Source: Bacteroidales bacterium
GTDB taxonomy: Bacteria > Bacteroidota > Bacteroidia > Bacteroidales > UBA10428
NCBI GenBank assembly: GCA_016926235.1
Contig: JAFGOZ010000442.1
Coordinates: 1-49,599 of the forward strand
Reading direction: 5' to 3'
Length of the DNA stretch: 49,599 bases
How positions within the stretch are numbered: the first letter of the stretch is position 1; each line of letters opens with the position of its first letter. The position numbers were made by a program, and so were the translations under genes. This document shows, piece after piece, positions 26,342 through 34,719 of the stretch. The notes below the pieces were generated by a model. The model searched no databases, had not been told where the DNA came from, and worked only from the letters and a program-made list of their open reading frames with translations.

Positions 26342-26845
26342 TTAACCCAGTCCTGAAGTCTCATTATCAACATCTTCAAGATCACTATCTAATACAATCA
26401 TAGGTGATGCTTCAACTTCTTGTATTTCCATAAGTTTAACGAGAGCTTCCAGGCCCTCTTCTATTCTGGCAAGATCTTTTTCATTAACTTGTTGCAATTT
26501 TTGTGATAATTGTTCGTGTAGGAGTGATGGTATTTTGTGTAGTAATTCGTCACCAGAAGAAGTTAATGCAATATTAACTACTCGTTTATCTTTGAATTTT
26601 GGCAAACGGGCGATATACCCTTTTCGTTCCAACCTGTTTATTATCCCGCTTGTTGTACTTGAATTTAAATTTAAGAACTTACGAATTTCCCCTTGTGTAG
26701 ATTGGTAATTTGAAGATTGATGTAAAAAATTTAAACATAATACCTGAGGAATGCTTACACCGTATTCCTTTTGTATCTTTTTTGACTCCAGGTTAATTGA
26801 CCGAACAATCTTCCTGATCATTATTAAAATTTCCGTTGTATCCAT
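26342..26845 (-). CDS. MarR-family transcriptional regulator
   Basis: A 167-residue winged-helix regulator. The MarR core is clear: SIPQVLCLNFLHQS, TQGEIRKFLNLNSSTTSGIINRLERKGYI in order (recognition helix near residues 60-85), then RLPKFKDKRVVNIALTSSGDELL as the wing. The acidic C-terminal 20 residues are an extension. It lies between the abl operon (same strand, downstream) and the divergent DUF134/ORP-like operon. Palindromes upstream of both neighbours are candidate targets. Ligand is unknown. Confidence 0.92.
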   Translation of the reverse strand: MDTTEILIMIRKIVRSINLESKKIQKEYGVSIPQVLCLNFLHQSSNYQSTQGEIRKFLNLNSSTTSGIINRLERKGYIARLPKFKDKRVVNIALTSSGDELLHKIPSLLHEQLSQKLQQVNEKDLARIEEGLEALVKLMEIQEVEASPMIVLDSDLEDVDNETSGLG

Positions 26846-26973
26846 CGCAAGGTTTAAAATTTAAAAATACAAAAGTTTTTATAAGAACTATTCTACTAGA
26901 GAAAAGAATACCCGTATTTCTTTAACCACTAATAAGTAAATAAAACCAAAAAATATGTAATTAAATTTTTATT

Positions 26974-27013
26974 ATGAGAATATTCTCATTATTTTTGCAA
27001 CGAGAATATTCTC
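26974..27013 (+). promoter_or_regulatory. Twin palindromes flanking the promoter of the DUF134/NifX operon
   Basis: ATGAGAATATTCTCAT (26974-26989) is a perfect 16-bp palindrome, and GAGAATATTCTC recurs as a perfect 12-bp palindrome at 27002-27013. Centres are 26 bp apart. Exactly between them TATTTTTG (26990-26997) matches the TAnnTTTG -7 element. This is the layout of a repressed promoter. Binding by the divergent MarR protein or by the DUF134 protein itself is likely (inference). Confidence 0.75.
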
Positions 27014-27035
27014 ATAATATTCATTAACAATCTGT

Positions 27036-27446
27036 ATGTCAAGAAGAATAAGGCCCAGAAAAGTTGTTGCCCCCCCGGCTTTCAAAGGCTATAAACCTTA
27101 TGGCACTATTAGTAATATAAATGACTTTATTGAATTGTTATATGAAGAATATGAAGCCATTAAACTTGCTGATTACGATTTATTAAACCATCAGCAGGCA
27201 TCTGAAATCATGGGTATTTCGCGGCCAACATTTGCACGTATTTATGAAAGTGCAAGAAGGAAAATTGCACTGGCTTTGGTTGAGACTAAAGAAATAAAAA
27301 CAGTTTACGGGAACGCCTGGTTGGACAAAAGCTGGTTTGAGTGTGATGAATGCCATACCCATTTTACAATACCTCCCACAATAAAAGAACATACCTGTCC
27401 GCTCTGCAACTCTGAAAACATTGAACTATTAACAAATAAAAACTAA
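27036..27446 (+). CDS. DUF134-family DNA-binding protein with zinc ribbon
   Basis: A 136-residue protein. The N-terminal RRIRPRKVVAPP and FKGYKPYG are the usual DUF134 opening. A sigma-like helix-turn-helix follows (LLNHQQASEIMGISRPTFARIYESARRKIA, read as separate parts near residues 50-85). The C-terminal part has CDECHTHFTIPP and CPLCNSEN, a four-Cys zinc ribbon-like module that many relatives lack. DUF134 proteins commonly sit before dinitrogenase-cofactor-type (NifX-like) genes, as here, and are presumed regulators of them. First gene of the operon. Confidence 0.88.
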   Translation: MSRRIRPRKVVAPPAFKGYKPYGTISNINDFIELLYEEYEAIKLADYDLLNHQQASEIMGISRPTFARIYESARRKIALALVETKEIKTVYGNAWLDKSWFECDECHTHFTIPPTIKEHTCPLCNSENIELLTNKN

Positions 27447-27453
27447 TAAAATA

Positions 27454-27777
27454 ATGAATAAAACAGTTATTACATCAACAGGAAACAGCCTGAACTCAAA
27501 ATTTGACAAACGCTTTGGCAGGGCAGCATGGTTTTGTGTATTTGACCCTGTTACAGAACAAACAACTTTCTATGAAAATCAAAACGTGAATGCAAACCAT
27601 GGCGCGGGCACTAAGGCTTCGGAGAGAATGGTTGAACTGGGTGTAAATAAAATTATATCAGGGGATTTCGGCCCCAAAGCAAAAGAATTATTGGACAAGT
27701 TCAATATACAGATGATAATAATTCAGGATGATAATGCAACCATCCAGGATATTATTGACCGCTTAAAAAAGAAATAA
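27454..27777 (+). CDS. NifX/NafY-like dinitrogenase iron-molybdenum cofactor domain protein (1)
   Basis: A 107-residue single-domain protein of the NifX/NifB C-terminal type: SLNSKFDKRFGRAAWFCVFD, FYENQN, AGTKASERMVELGVNKIISGDFGPKA presented in order. Such small proteins bind metal clusters, and in sulfate reducers the related orange protein binds a Mo-Cu sulfide cluster. No nitrogenase gene is present, so a nitrogenase role is unlikely. It is followed 23 bp later by a second paralogue. Confidence 0.88.
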   Translation: MNKTVITSTGNSLNSKFDKRFGRAAWFCVFDPVTEQTTFYENQNVNANHGAGTKASERMVELGVNKIISGDFGPKAKELLDKFNIQMIIIQDDNATIQDIIDRLKKK

Positions 27778-27800
27778 ATAACCATTAAAAATATGTTGAA

Positions 27801-28142
27801 ATGAAGAAAAAGATTGCAGTCCCGGTAGATGACAATAATGTATTGGATGCCCACTTCGGCCATTGCAGGTATTTTAGCTTACTTAATGTTGAAAACAACA
27901 TGATAGTGCTTGAAGAAAAGGTAGTTCCCCCACCCCATGAGCCGGGGTTATTACCAAAGTGGCTGGCCGAAAAAGGTGTTACCGATATCATTGCAGGGGG
28001 AATGGGGCAGCGTGCCATTGAAATATTCAATCAAAACGGGGTAAATGCTTTTGTGGGGGCGCCCCGCCTTACCGCAAAAGAACTTGCAGAAGGCTTTATA
28101 AACAATACACTTGAGTTCACAGCAAATTATTGCGATCATTAA
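27801..28142 (+). CDS. NifX-like dinitrogenase iron-molybdenum cofactor domain protein (2)
   Basis: A 113-residue paralogue of the preceding gene, with NNVLDAHFGHCRYFSLLNVE, PPPHEPGLLPKWLAEKGV (a longer proline/histidine loop), GGMGQRAIEIFNQNGV and a His-Cys-rich end (NYCDH). The His and Cys near FGHC and the C-terminus are likely metal ligands. The pair resembles the two-component NifX-like sets seen with ferredoxin-MinD ATPases in anaerobes. Confidence 0.88.
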   Translation: MKKKIAVPVDDNNVLDAHFGHCRYFSLLNVENNMIVLEEKVVPPPHEPGLLPKWLAEKGVTDIIAGGMGQRAIEIFNQNGVNAFVGAPRLTAKELAEGFINNTLEFTANYCDH

Positions 28143-28144
28143 TC

Positions 28145-28990
28145 ATGAGAAAAGAATGTTATTCCTGTCATATTAAAACGGTTGAGAAGCTCATCCAAAA
28201 GTTTCAACCCGATAAGGTTACTGCTGAAAACTTTATCAGTGAAGCACAAGCCTTACTCGATGATGTAAATACCGCTACCAATCCTTATTTGGCAAGAACG
28301 ATACATTCTATAGCAAGAAAACATTTAAAACACGACAACCTTTACCAGGAAGAAAAGACACATGCCAATAATTTGCTCCTGGAGCACTATCAGGATTGGA
28401 GAGACAGGGTCGTAAAAAGCGATATACCTTTTTATACTGCTGCTAAACTGGCAGTAATTGGCAATATCATCGATTACGGGGCACACTCCGTCAATGGGAA
28501 TATCCTGCAACAGATCAACGAATTAATGACGAAGGAATTAGCTATTGATCAAACGGTAGAGTTATATCTGCGGACAAAAAATGCCCAATCCATCCTATAC
28601 CTGGGAGATAATGCAGGTGAAATAGTATTTGACTCGCTGTTTCTAGAAATAATGCGGCATCCTAATGTCACCTACGCGGTAAGGGGCAAGCCTGTTATTA
28701 ATGACGTGACCTTCGAAGATGCATCTCAATGCAATATGCATGAAAAGCATAAAATCATTTCCAATGGATCGGATGCACCTTCTACTTTATTGGATTTATG
28801 TTCCAATGAATTTATAGAAATATTCAATCATGCAGATTTAATCATCTCAAAAGGCCAGGGAAATTTTGAAGGATTGATGAATACAAACAATCCTAAAATA
28901 TTCTATTTACTGATTGCCAAATGTGATCCCATGGCAGATTTACTGCATGTTAACAAAGGAGATATGGTAGTAACACAATACATAAATTAA
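28145..28990 (+). CDS. DUF89/ARMT1-like protein (damage-control phosphatase fold)
   Basis: About 281 residues. DUF89 hallmarks are the N-terminal Cys pair (MRKECYSCH), LGDNAGEIVFD near residue 155 (metal/phosphate site), YAVRGKPVINDVT and ISKGQGNFEGL near residue 238. Family members from eukaryotes hydrolyse sugar-phosphates or damaged metabolites; the bacterial/archaeal short form is uncharacterised. A TTG at 28130 would overlap the previous gene, and the ATG at 28145 gives the family N-terminus. In similar operons this protein travels with the ferredoxin ATPases that follow. Confidence 0.88.
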   Translation: MRKECYSCHIKTVEKLIQKFQPDKVTAENFISEAQALLDDVNTATNPYLARTIHSIARKHLKHDNLYQEEKTHANNLLLEHYQDWRDRVVKSDIPFYTAAKLAVIGNIIDYGAHSVNGNILQQINELMTKELAIDQTVELYLRTKNAQSILYLGDNAGEIVFDSLFLEIMRHPNVTYAVRGKPVINDVTFEDASQCNMHEKHKIISNGSDAPSTLLDLCSNEFIEIFNHADLIISKGQGNFEGLMNTNNPKIFYLLIAKCDPMADLLHVNKGDMVVTQYIN

Positions 28991-28992
28991 TT

Positions 28993-29892
28993 ATGCCCGT
29001 TAAAATAGCCATAGCCAGCGGGAAAGGAGGGACAGGAAAAACAACGGTAGCTACGAACCTGTTCCAGTTCTACGGTAAAAATATCGAAGGCACTATTTAT
29101 CTGGTTGACTGTGATGTGGAAGAACCAAATGACATAATATTCTTTCCGCGTGCATTGCAAAAAAAGAATGAAGAGATTTACTTCCAGGTACCAGAAATCG
29201 AAATTCACAATTGCACATTCTGTCGCAAATGCGTCGATTATTGTGAGTTCAATGCCATTGTGGTAATCCCCTCCGCATCATTTGCCGAAGTAAACCAAAG
29301 CCTATGCCACTCTTGCGGTGCTTGTTCTGTGGCATGCGAACATAATGCCATAAAAGAAAAACCTTTGTCAATAGGCAAGGTAACACATTACGATATAAAG
29401 GCCGGAACGGGCATTCTCGAGGGCAGATTAAATATTGGGTCAGCCATGCAGACCATGCTTATTAAGGAACTTAAAAAGAAAGTTCCACAAGACAGCGGTA
29501 TTATCATTTACGACTCGCCTCCAGGCACCAGTTGTCCGGTAGTAGAAAGCATAAGCGATGTGGACTATACTATTTTAGTTACAGAACCTACGCCTTTTGG
29601 CTTGCATGACATGAAACTGATGGTTGAACTGCTCAAAGAAATGCATAAACCTTTTGGGGTGATTGTAAACAAAGCAGGTCTTGGCAACAACCATGTATAC
29701 GAATTCCTGAAAGAAGAACACATTGATTTGCTCGGTGTAATTCCTTTTAGCAGGGAATATGCGGGCCTATATGCAACAGGCGACATATTGCAGGATATTC
29801 CACCCGAGATCCAAGAAGCTTATCTAAAAATAATTCAAAACCTTGAAGATAAAGTAAATATATATGAAGGAAGTAACCATAGTAAGTGGTAA
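28993..29892 (+). CDS. MinD-superfamily P-loop ATPase with inserted ferredoxin domain (1)
   Basis: A 299-residue ATPase. The deviant Walker A is SGKGGTGKTTVATN (residues 9-22), followed by VDCDVEEPND. A two-[4Fe-4S] ferredoxin insert sits near residues 70-120 (CTFCRKCVDYCEFNAI and CHSCGACSVACEHNAI). IIYDSPPGTSCPV is the switch II-like block near residue 175. Proteins of this type probably couple ATP hydrolysis to cluster assembly or electron transfer. It overlaps the next, similar ATPase gene by 29 bases. In Desulfovibrio, such paired ATPases are part of the ORP complex. Confidence 0.92.
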   Translation: MPVKIAIASGKGGTGKTTVATNLFQFYGKNIEGTIYLVDCDVEEPNDIIFFPRALQKKNEEIYFQVPEIEIHNCTFCRKCVDYCEFNAIVVIPSASFAEVNQSLCHSCGACSVACEHNAIKEKPLSIGKVTHYDIKAGTGILEGRLNIGSAMQTMLIKELKKKVPQDSGIIIYDSPPGTSCPVVESISDVDYTILVTEPTPFGLHDMKLMVELLKEMHKPFGVIVNKAGLGNNHVYEFLKEEHIDLLGVIPFSREYAGLYATGDILQDIPPEIQEAYLKIIQNLEDKVNIYEGSNHSKW

Positions 29893-30742
29893 AGGAGGTA
29901 CAGGTAAAACAACCATTACTTCAGCCATTGCATCTGTGGCAAAGAATGCAGTGCTGTGTGACAGCGATGTTGATGCCGCGGACCTTCATCTTATACTCAA
30001 ACCAAAAATCCTTGAGACCAATACTTTTTTTGGCGCCTGGCAAGCCCATATTAAGCAGGATGAATGTACGCGATGCGGAATATGCCAGGACCATTGCAGG
30101 TTTGATGCAATCCGTAAAAATGCAGACGGAAGCTATATAATTAATCCTGTTAAGTGTGAAGGATGCCGTTTATGTGAAAGGGTATGCCCGTCAAATGCCA
30201 TTTTTTCTGTCCGCAACAGTAATAATTTCTGGTTTGTTTCTACCACGCGCATAGGGGACTTTGTTCACGCGAAAATGGGCCCCGGTGAGGAAAACTCAGG
30301 TAAACTGGTTACCCAGGTAAGGACGAAAGCCAGGGATATTGCCAAACAAACAAATGCACAATACATAATAAACGATGGCCCCCCGGGTATAGGGTGTGCT
30401 ACCATTTCCTCCTTGTCGGGGGCAAACCTTGCAATAGTCGTGGCCGAACCTACAAAATCAGGCCTTCATGACGCAAAGAGATTGATTGACCTGATTAAAT
30501 CTTTTCGTATCGATGCTTTTATTATTGTCAACAAATATGATATTAACGAAGAAATGGCCAGGCACATTGAAGAGTATGCAAAATCAGAAGGCATTCAAAT
30601 TATTGCCAAAATACCTTTTGACAAAGAAATGGTCGAAGCCATGCTGGAAGGCAAAACGATTGTTGAATACAACCCTGGATCATTCATATCCGATCAGATC
30701 AGAACAATATGGGATACTATTGAAAAACACATTAACATATAA
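29864..30742 (+). CDS. MinD-superfamily P-loop ATPase with inserted ferredoxin domain (2)
   Basis: A 292-residue paralogue of the previous protein: TIVSGKGGTGKTTITSAIAS, CDSDVDAADLHL, ferredoxin motifs CTRCGICQDHCRFDAI and CEGCRLCERVCPSNAIF near residues 66-110, NDGPPGIGCATIS near residue 168. The two ATPases likely form a heterodimer. Start at 29864 overlaps the upstream gene by 29 bases. The TonB receptor gene follows after 21 bp, which implies a shared transcript. Confidence 0.92.
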   Translation: MKEVTIVSGKGGTGKTTITSAIASVAKNAVLCDSDVDAADLHLILKPKILETNTFFGAWQAHIKQDECTRCGICQDHCRFDAIRKNADGSYIINPVKCEGCRLCERVCPSNAIFSVRNSNNFWFVSTTRIGDFVHAKMGPGEENSGKLVTQVRTKARDIAKQTNAQYIINDGPPGIGCATISSLSGANLAIVVAEPTKSGLHDAKRLIDLIKSFRIDAFIIVNKYDINEEMARHIEEYAKSEGIQIIAKIPFDKEMVEAMLEGKTIVEYNPGSFISDQIRTIWDTIEKHINI

Positions 30743-30763
30743 AGTATTTAACCATTTCATCAA

Positions 30764-33007
30764 ATGAGGTTTTTAATCATTGCCATATTATCCATAGTCT
30801 CAATAAGTATTTCGTTTCCACAAAACTTCATTGACGGGATAATACGTGATTATGTTTCGAATGATAAATTACCCGGAGTAAACATTTACATACCTGAATT
30901 GCACAAAGGGACCATATCTGATACGAATGGGTATTATTCTATCTCAGGCATACCTGATGGACAATTTAATATTCAATATTCATTTATTGGCTACAAAACA
31001 CATTTTGAAACAATACTATTCAGAAAAAACGATATTACAAAAGATATTACCATTGAATCATCTGCAATTGAAGCACAAGAAGTTATTATTACAGGAGGTA
31101 AAGTAAGTACACAACATGAGAATGCTATAAAGATTGAACAGGTAAAAATTGAAACACTTGATAACTCAACTGAAAAAAACCTGCTAAGCAAATTAGCAGA
31201 ACTTCCGGGCATAGATGCGATAACAAAAGGTAATGGAATAGCTACACCAGTTATAAGAGGTTTATCCACATCAAATATTGTAGTGTTAAACAATGGTGTG
31301 AGAATGGAAAATTTTCAATTTTCAGAAAATCATCCCTACCTGCTGGATGCAAGTGATATAAGTAAAATCGAAATCATTAAAGGGCCTGCATCTCTGCTAT
31401 ATGGTTCCGATGCAGTTGGAGGGGTATTAAATTTAATTCGTGAACACCCTGCCCCTGTTAAGTCGTTACATATTTCCTGTCAATCAGAGTTCAATTCAAA
31501 TGACAAGGGAATTACAAACCAGGTTGGAATAAAAACAAGCAGGGAAAATTACTGGGGAGGGATAAATGCATACCATACAACCTCTCAGGATTATACGGAT
31601 GGAAAGGGCAACATGGCGCCCAACTCGCGCAATACGTATTATAGTATGAAAGTAAATAGCGGAATAAGAAGCCGCAACGGCATTTTCATAATTAATTACG
31701 AATATGCCAAATCAACCCCGGGATTAACTATTCCTCCTGCTATTGAGCTTATTGAAAATAACAGCTATAAAAACAAGGTATGGTACCAGAATCTTGACAA
31801 TCATCTTTTTACCTCAAATAACACATTATTTTTTAATAAGCTTAAGCTCGATGCAGATATTAGCTACCAGGATAATCATCGAAAACTGGAAGGATCTGAG
31901 CTCAGTCCTGCTCATACAATGGTAGACATGCATTTGCAAACCTTAAGTTACCAGCTAAAAACAAAATATAACTTTTCTGATAAAAGTAGCGCTATATTGG
32001 CCTACCAGGGGTTATTCCAAACAAACCATAATGGCCCTGCACCGCAACATGTATTACCAGACTATACATCAAATAGCAACTCCATTGCAGGGCTCTGGCA
32101 ATATAATTTTAATGCAAGAACATTTTACCAGGCTGGTTTCAGGTATGATTATAAGGACCTGGATATTCCATCGCAATTAACCAGCGATAATGCTGTTGAT
32201 AGTATTAAGGGATTTAACAAATGGTATAGTAATATTAGCTTTTCGAGTGGTTTTACCTATAAATTTTCCGGATCAATTCTTTTCAGGGCCAATATTGCAT
32301 CAGCCTACAGAACTCCCACTATATCCGAATTATCCCAGGACGGAATACACGGAGACCGCTATGAACAAGGAAATGCAAACCTGGTGTCTCAAAGAAATCT
32401 CGAAGGCGATATTAGCCTTCATTATCACAGTAATAAAATAAAATATGAAATAGCAGGTTTTTACAACCGTATCTTTGACTATATTTTTCTTTCCCCGACA
32501 GCTGATACTACAGCTGATGGGATAGATATTTACCGGTACCTTCAAAATAATTCAACCATTTATGGAATGGAATCAGAAATAGAATGGCAGCCTGTAACCT
32601 TTCTAACTATTTTGGCAAATTACTCACACATAATTGCTCAACAAGATGGCGGTTATAATCTGCCATTTATTCCACAAGATAAAATACACGGGCAAATAAT
32701 TGTTACCAAATTATACAAAGGTTTTTTACATGAACTGCATGTATCACTAAACCCACTGTTTGCCTTCACACAAAACAATCCCCATCAATTTGAAGACATT
32801 ACAGAATCCTATTTTATCACAAATACTTATATAAACACGAAACTAAAATATAACCATCGGATCATCGAATGCGGACTATTTATACATAACCTGTTTGATA
32901 ACGCTTACCAGGATCATCTTTCAACATTAAAAGAAGTTGGTTATTATAATATGGGGAGGAATATTACTATTAAACTAAAAGTACCACTAAATTTTAAAGT
33001 AAAATGA
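30764..33007 (+). CDS. TonB-dependent outer-membrane receptor
   Basis: A 747-residue receptor with signal peptide (FLIIAILSIVSISISFPQ), an N-terminal carboxypeptidase-regulatory-like domain (GIIRDYVSNDKLPGVNIYI, GTISDTNGYYSISGIPDG), the plug (LLSKLAELPGID, PVIRGLSTSNIVVLNNGVRM, IEIIKGPASLLYGSDAVGGV) and a 22-strand-like barrel ending in a Phe-free KVPLNFKVK. It resembles siderophore/cobalamin/metal receptors more than SusC. Being inside a NifX/ferredoxin operon with NikR nearby, a metal complex is a plausible substrate. Its stop overlaps a small lipoprotein gene (ATGA). Confidence 0.93.
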   Translation: MRFLIIAILSIVSISISFPQNFIDGIIRDYVSNDKLPGVNIYIPELHKGTISDTNGYYSISGIPDGQFNIQYSFIGYKTHFETILFRKNDITKDITIESSAIEAQEVIITGGKVSTQHENAIKIEQVKIETLDNSTEKNLLSKLAELPGIDAITKGNGIATPVIRGLSTSNIVVLNNGVRMENFQFSENHPYLLDASDISKIEIIKGPASLLYGSDAVGGVLNLIREHPAPVKSLHISCQSEFNSNDKGITNQVGIKTSRENYWGGINAYHTTSQDYTDGKGNMAPNSRNTYYSMKVNSGIRSRNGIFIINYEYAKSTPGLTIPPAIELIENNSYKNKVWYQNLDNHLFTSNNTLFFNKLKLDADISYQDNHRKLEGSELSPAHTMVDMHLQTLSYQLKTKYNFSDKSSAILAYQGLFQTNHNGPAPQHVLPDYTSNSNSIAGLWQYNFNARTFYQAGFRYDYKDLDIPSQLTSDNAVDSIKGFNKWYSNISFSSGFTYKFSGSILFRANIASAYRTPTISELSQDGIHGDRYEQGNANLVSQRNLEGDISLHYHSNKIKYEIAGFYNRIFDYIFLSPTADTTADGIDIYRYLQNNSTIYGMESEIEWQPVTFLTILANYSHIIAQQDGGYNLPFIPQDKIHGQIIVTKLYKGFLHELHVSLNPLFAFTQNNPHQFEDITESYFITNTYINTKLKYNHRIIECGLFIHNLFDNAYQDHLSTLKEVGYYNMGRNITIKLKVPLNFKVK

Positions 33008-33147
33008 AACATCCCACTACATTAATGAAAAAAGCATTTGCCATTTTTATAGTAATTTCACTACTATTGGCAGGCCAATCATGCAGTAAGAAAAAGCACT
33101 ATAAATCGGTGCCGTGTCCCTGTGAAAAGAAAAACAACAGAAGATAA
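33004..33147 (+). CDS. Small lipoprotein coupled to TonB receptor
   Basis: A 47-residue open frame whose ATG overlaps the stop of the receptor gene by four bases. It has a basic start, hydrophobic core (AFAIFIVISLLLAGQSC) and a lipobox-like AGQSC, then a short basic tail with CPC (SVPCPCEKK). It could be a receptor-associated lipoprotein or a small metal-binding peptide. A second in-frame ATG (eighth codon, 33025) may be the real start. It is too short for family recognition. Confidence 0.6.
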   Translation: MKHPTTLMKKAFAIFIVISLLLAGQSCSKKKHYKSVPCPCEKKNNRR

Positions 33148-33151
33148 TTAC

Positions 33152-33940
33152 ATGTCATTAAAAATAACCATATTAACTGAAAATGCAGCAGGCAGTTACT
33201 TCCTTGCTGAACATGGGCTATCCTATCTTATTGAAGCAGACAACCAAAAGATACTTTTCGATACCGGGTATAGCGATGTCTTCCTGCAAAATGCCATAAA
33301 ACTGAATATTGACATACAAAATGAAGTTGATACAATCGTGTTAAGCCACGGCCATTGGGACCATGGAGACGGGTTACGGTTTATAAATAATAAAACGCTT
33401 ATAACCCACCCTTCCTCCTTTATTAAAAGATACAGAAAAAGTGACAATTCCTATATTGGCCTGGCATTAAGCAAAGAAGAGATTGAAAAGAGATACAATC
33501 TGATTTTATCAGAGGTTCCCTATAAACTAAATACTGATTTATATTTTCTGGGCATGATACCCAGAATTAATGATTTTGAATCACTTACAACTCCTTTTGT
33601 TAAAGAAGATGGCAAGCCCGATTTTGTCCCCGATGATTCAGCCCTTGCAGTGGTCCAGGATAATGGGCTTATAGTCATTACCGGATGTTCGCACGCGGGA
33701 ATTTGCAATATCATAGAATATGCGAAAGAAATAACCGGTGTTTCCAATGTGAAAGCCGTCATTGGCGGGTTCCATTTGAAGTTTTACAACAATCAAACCA
33801 CTATGACCATCGACTATTTAAAGGATCAAAGAATTGAGCACATCTACCCTTCCCATTGCACACAGCTGCCTGCATTAACTGCTTTTTATCAGGCATTTAA
33901 AATAAAACCATTAACAACAGGAACCATATTAACCTTTTAA
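33152..33940 (+). CDS. MBL-fold metallo-hydrolase (dihydropterin synthase-like, COG1237 type)
   Basis: About 262 residues of the metallo-beta-lactamase fold. The metal motif is VLSHGHWDHGDGL (HxHxDH) near residue 60. GCSHAGICNII near residue 175 and YPSHCTQLPA near residue 230 are typical of the group named after the 7,8-dihydropterin-6-methyl-4-aminobenzene-phosphate synthase of methanogens. Bacterial members are of unknown reaction. The ATG at 33152 is preferred to one at 33122, which would lie inside the small lipoprotein gene and add a basic leader. It commonly accompanies ORP-type gene sets. Confidence 0.88.
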   Translation: MSLKITILTENAAGSYFLAEHGLSYLIEADNQKILFDTGYSDVFLQNAIKLNIDIQNEVDTIVLSHGHWDHGDGLRFINNKTLITHPSSFIKRYRKSDNSYIGLALSKEEIEKRYNLILSEVPYKLNTDLYFLGMIPRINDFESLTTPFVKEDGKPDFVPDDSALAVVQDNGLIVITGCSHAGICNIIEYAKEITGVSNVKAVIGGFHLKFYNNQTTMTIDYLKDQRIEHIYPSHCTQLPALTAFYQAFKIKPLTTGTILTF

Positions 33941-33951
33941 GATTTAAAACG

Positions 33952-34185
33952 ATGGGTTTAAACACATGTAAAAACTACGAAACGTGCCCAATCTTCACAG
34001 GAAGGTTGCTGGACAAAGAAATTACTGCCAAAAGTTACAAAGCCCAATATTGTAATGCAGGCCCTGCCGGATGGAACAACTGCAAGCGTTACCAGGTAAA
34101 AGAAAAGACAGGCAAATGCCCTCCGGATTTGTTGCCCAACTCCATGAAATCAATTGAAGAGATCATACAAAATATGGATCAATAA
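33952..34185 (+). CDS. Small four-cysteine protein, paralogue of the 23853-24041 product
   Basis: A 77-residue protein: CKNYETCPIFTG near the N-terminus, then QYCNAGPAGWNNCKRYQV, and an extra C-terminal CPPDLLPNS. It shares C-x5-CP, the 20-odd residue spacer and C-N-x-G-x2-G-W-x-N-C-x-R-Y with the protein in the abl operon. No known domain is recognised. The position in a metal/redox operon, 11 bp after the MBL gene, suggests metal or redox handling. Confidence 0.8.
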   Translation: MGLNTCKNYETCPIFTGRLLDKEITAKSYKAQYCNAGPAGWNNCKRYQVKEKTGKCPPDLLPNSMKSIEEIIQNMDQ

Positions 34186-34247
34186 GTTTGAAATTATAGC
34201 CAATTTTTACTAATTACATCAAAATATTAATTAAAGAATTACATCTA

Positions 34248-34694
34248 ATGAAAAAACCTGTTTCTATTCCGCCAAATTATTTTTACGGATGTTTGATACT
34301 CTGTGCCCCATTCTATTTTATCATGAAAAGCTTCAGGCTTATCGCTTTCCCTTTTAACTTATTTGGATTACTGCTAATACCTGTTGGGCTTTATTTGGTA
34401 ATTAATCCCTGGTACCTGTTTAAAAAACACAACACACCGGAAGACTTTTCAGTACCAACCGCTATCGTTAAAGAAAAGATTTACCGGTATTCCCGTAACC
34501 CAATGTACCTGGGGGGTGTCCTTATTCTAGCAGGAACAGCCATATCAACAGGAAACCCTTTATCATTCATACTCCCCTTGGTTTTTTGCCTTATCATGCA
34601 CTTTATGTTTATTCCATATGAAGAAGACATGATGTATAAAAAGTTTGGAGAAGATTATGCAAACTATAAAAAAACGACCCGTAAATGGCTTTAG
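34248..34694 (+). CDS. ICMT/PEMT-like membrane methyltransferase
   Basis: A 148-residue integral membrane protein of the isoprenylcysteine carboxyl methyltransferase/phospholipid methyltransferase superfamily. Three to four helices surround the SAM-binding motif: IYRYSRNPMYLGGVLILAG near residues 80-98 and the distal FIPYEEDMMYKKFGEDYANYK, which holds the conserved Glu and the terminal Tyr. Bacterial substrates are generally unknown. It sits between the four-Cys protein and the CoADR-like flavoprotein in the long operon. Confidence 0.85.
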   Translation: MKKPVSIPPNYFYGCLILCAPFYFIMKSFRLIAFPFNLFGLLLIPVGLYLVINPWYLFKKHNTPEDFSVPTAIVKEKIYRYSRNPMYLGGVLILAGTAISTGNPLSFILPLVFCLIMHFMFIPYEEDMMYKKFGEDYANYKKTTRKWL

Positions 34695-34719
34695 ATTAAT
34701 AAACTAAAAATAATAAAGA

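Noticed and set aside
27454..28142. NifX-like pair as evidence for nitrogen fixation
   Set aside because: No nifHDK or nifB is present; similar proteins are common in non-fixing anaerobes.
30513..30767. Alternative frame overlapping the second ferredoxin ATPase
   Set aside because: Out of frame with a clear MinD-type protein and without any domain.
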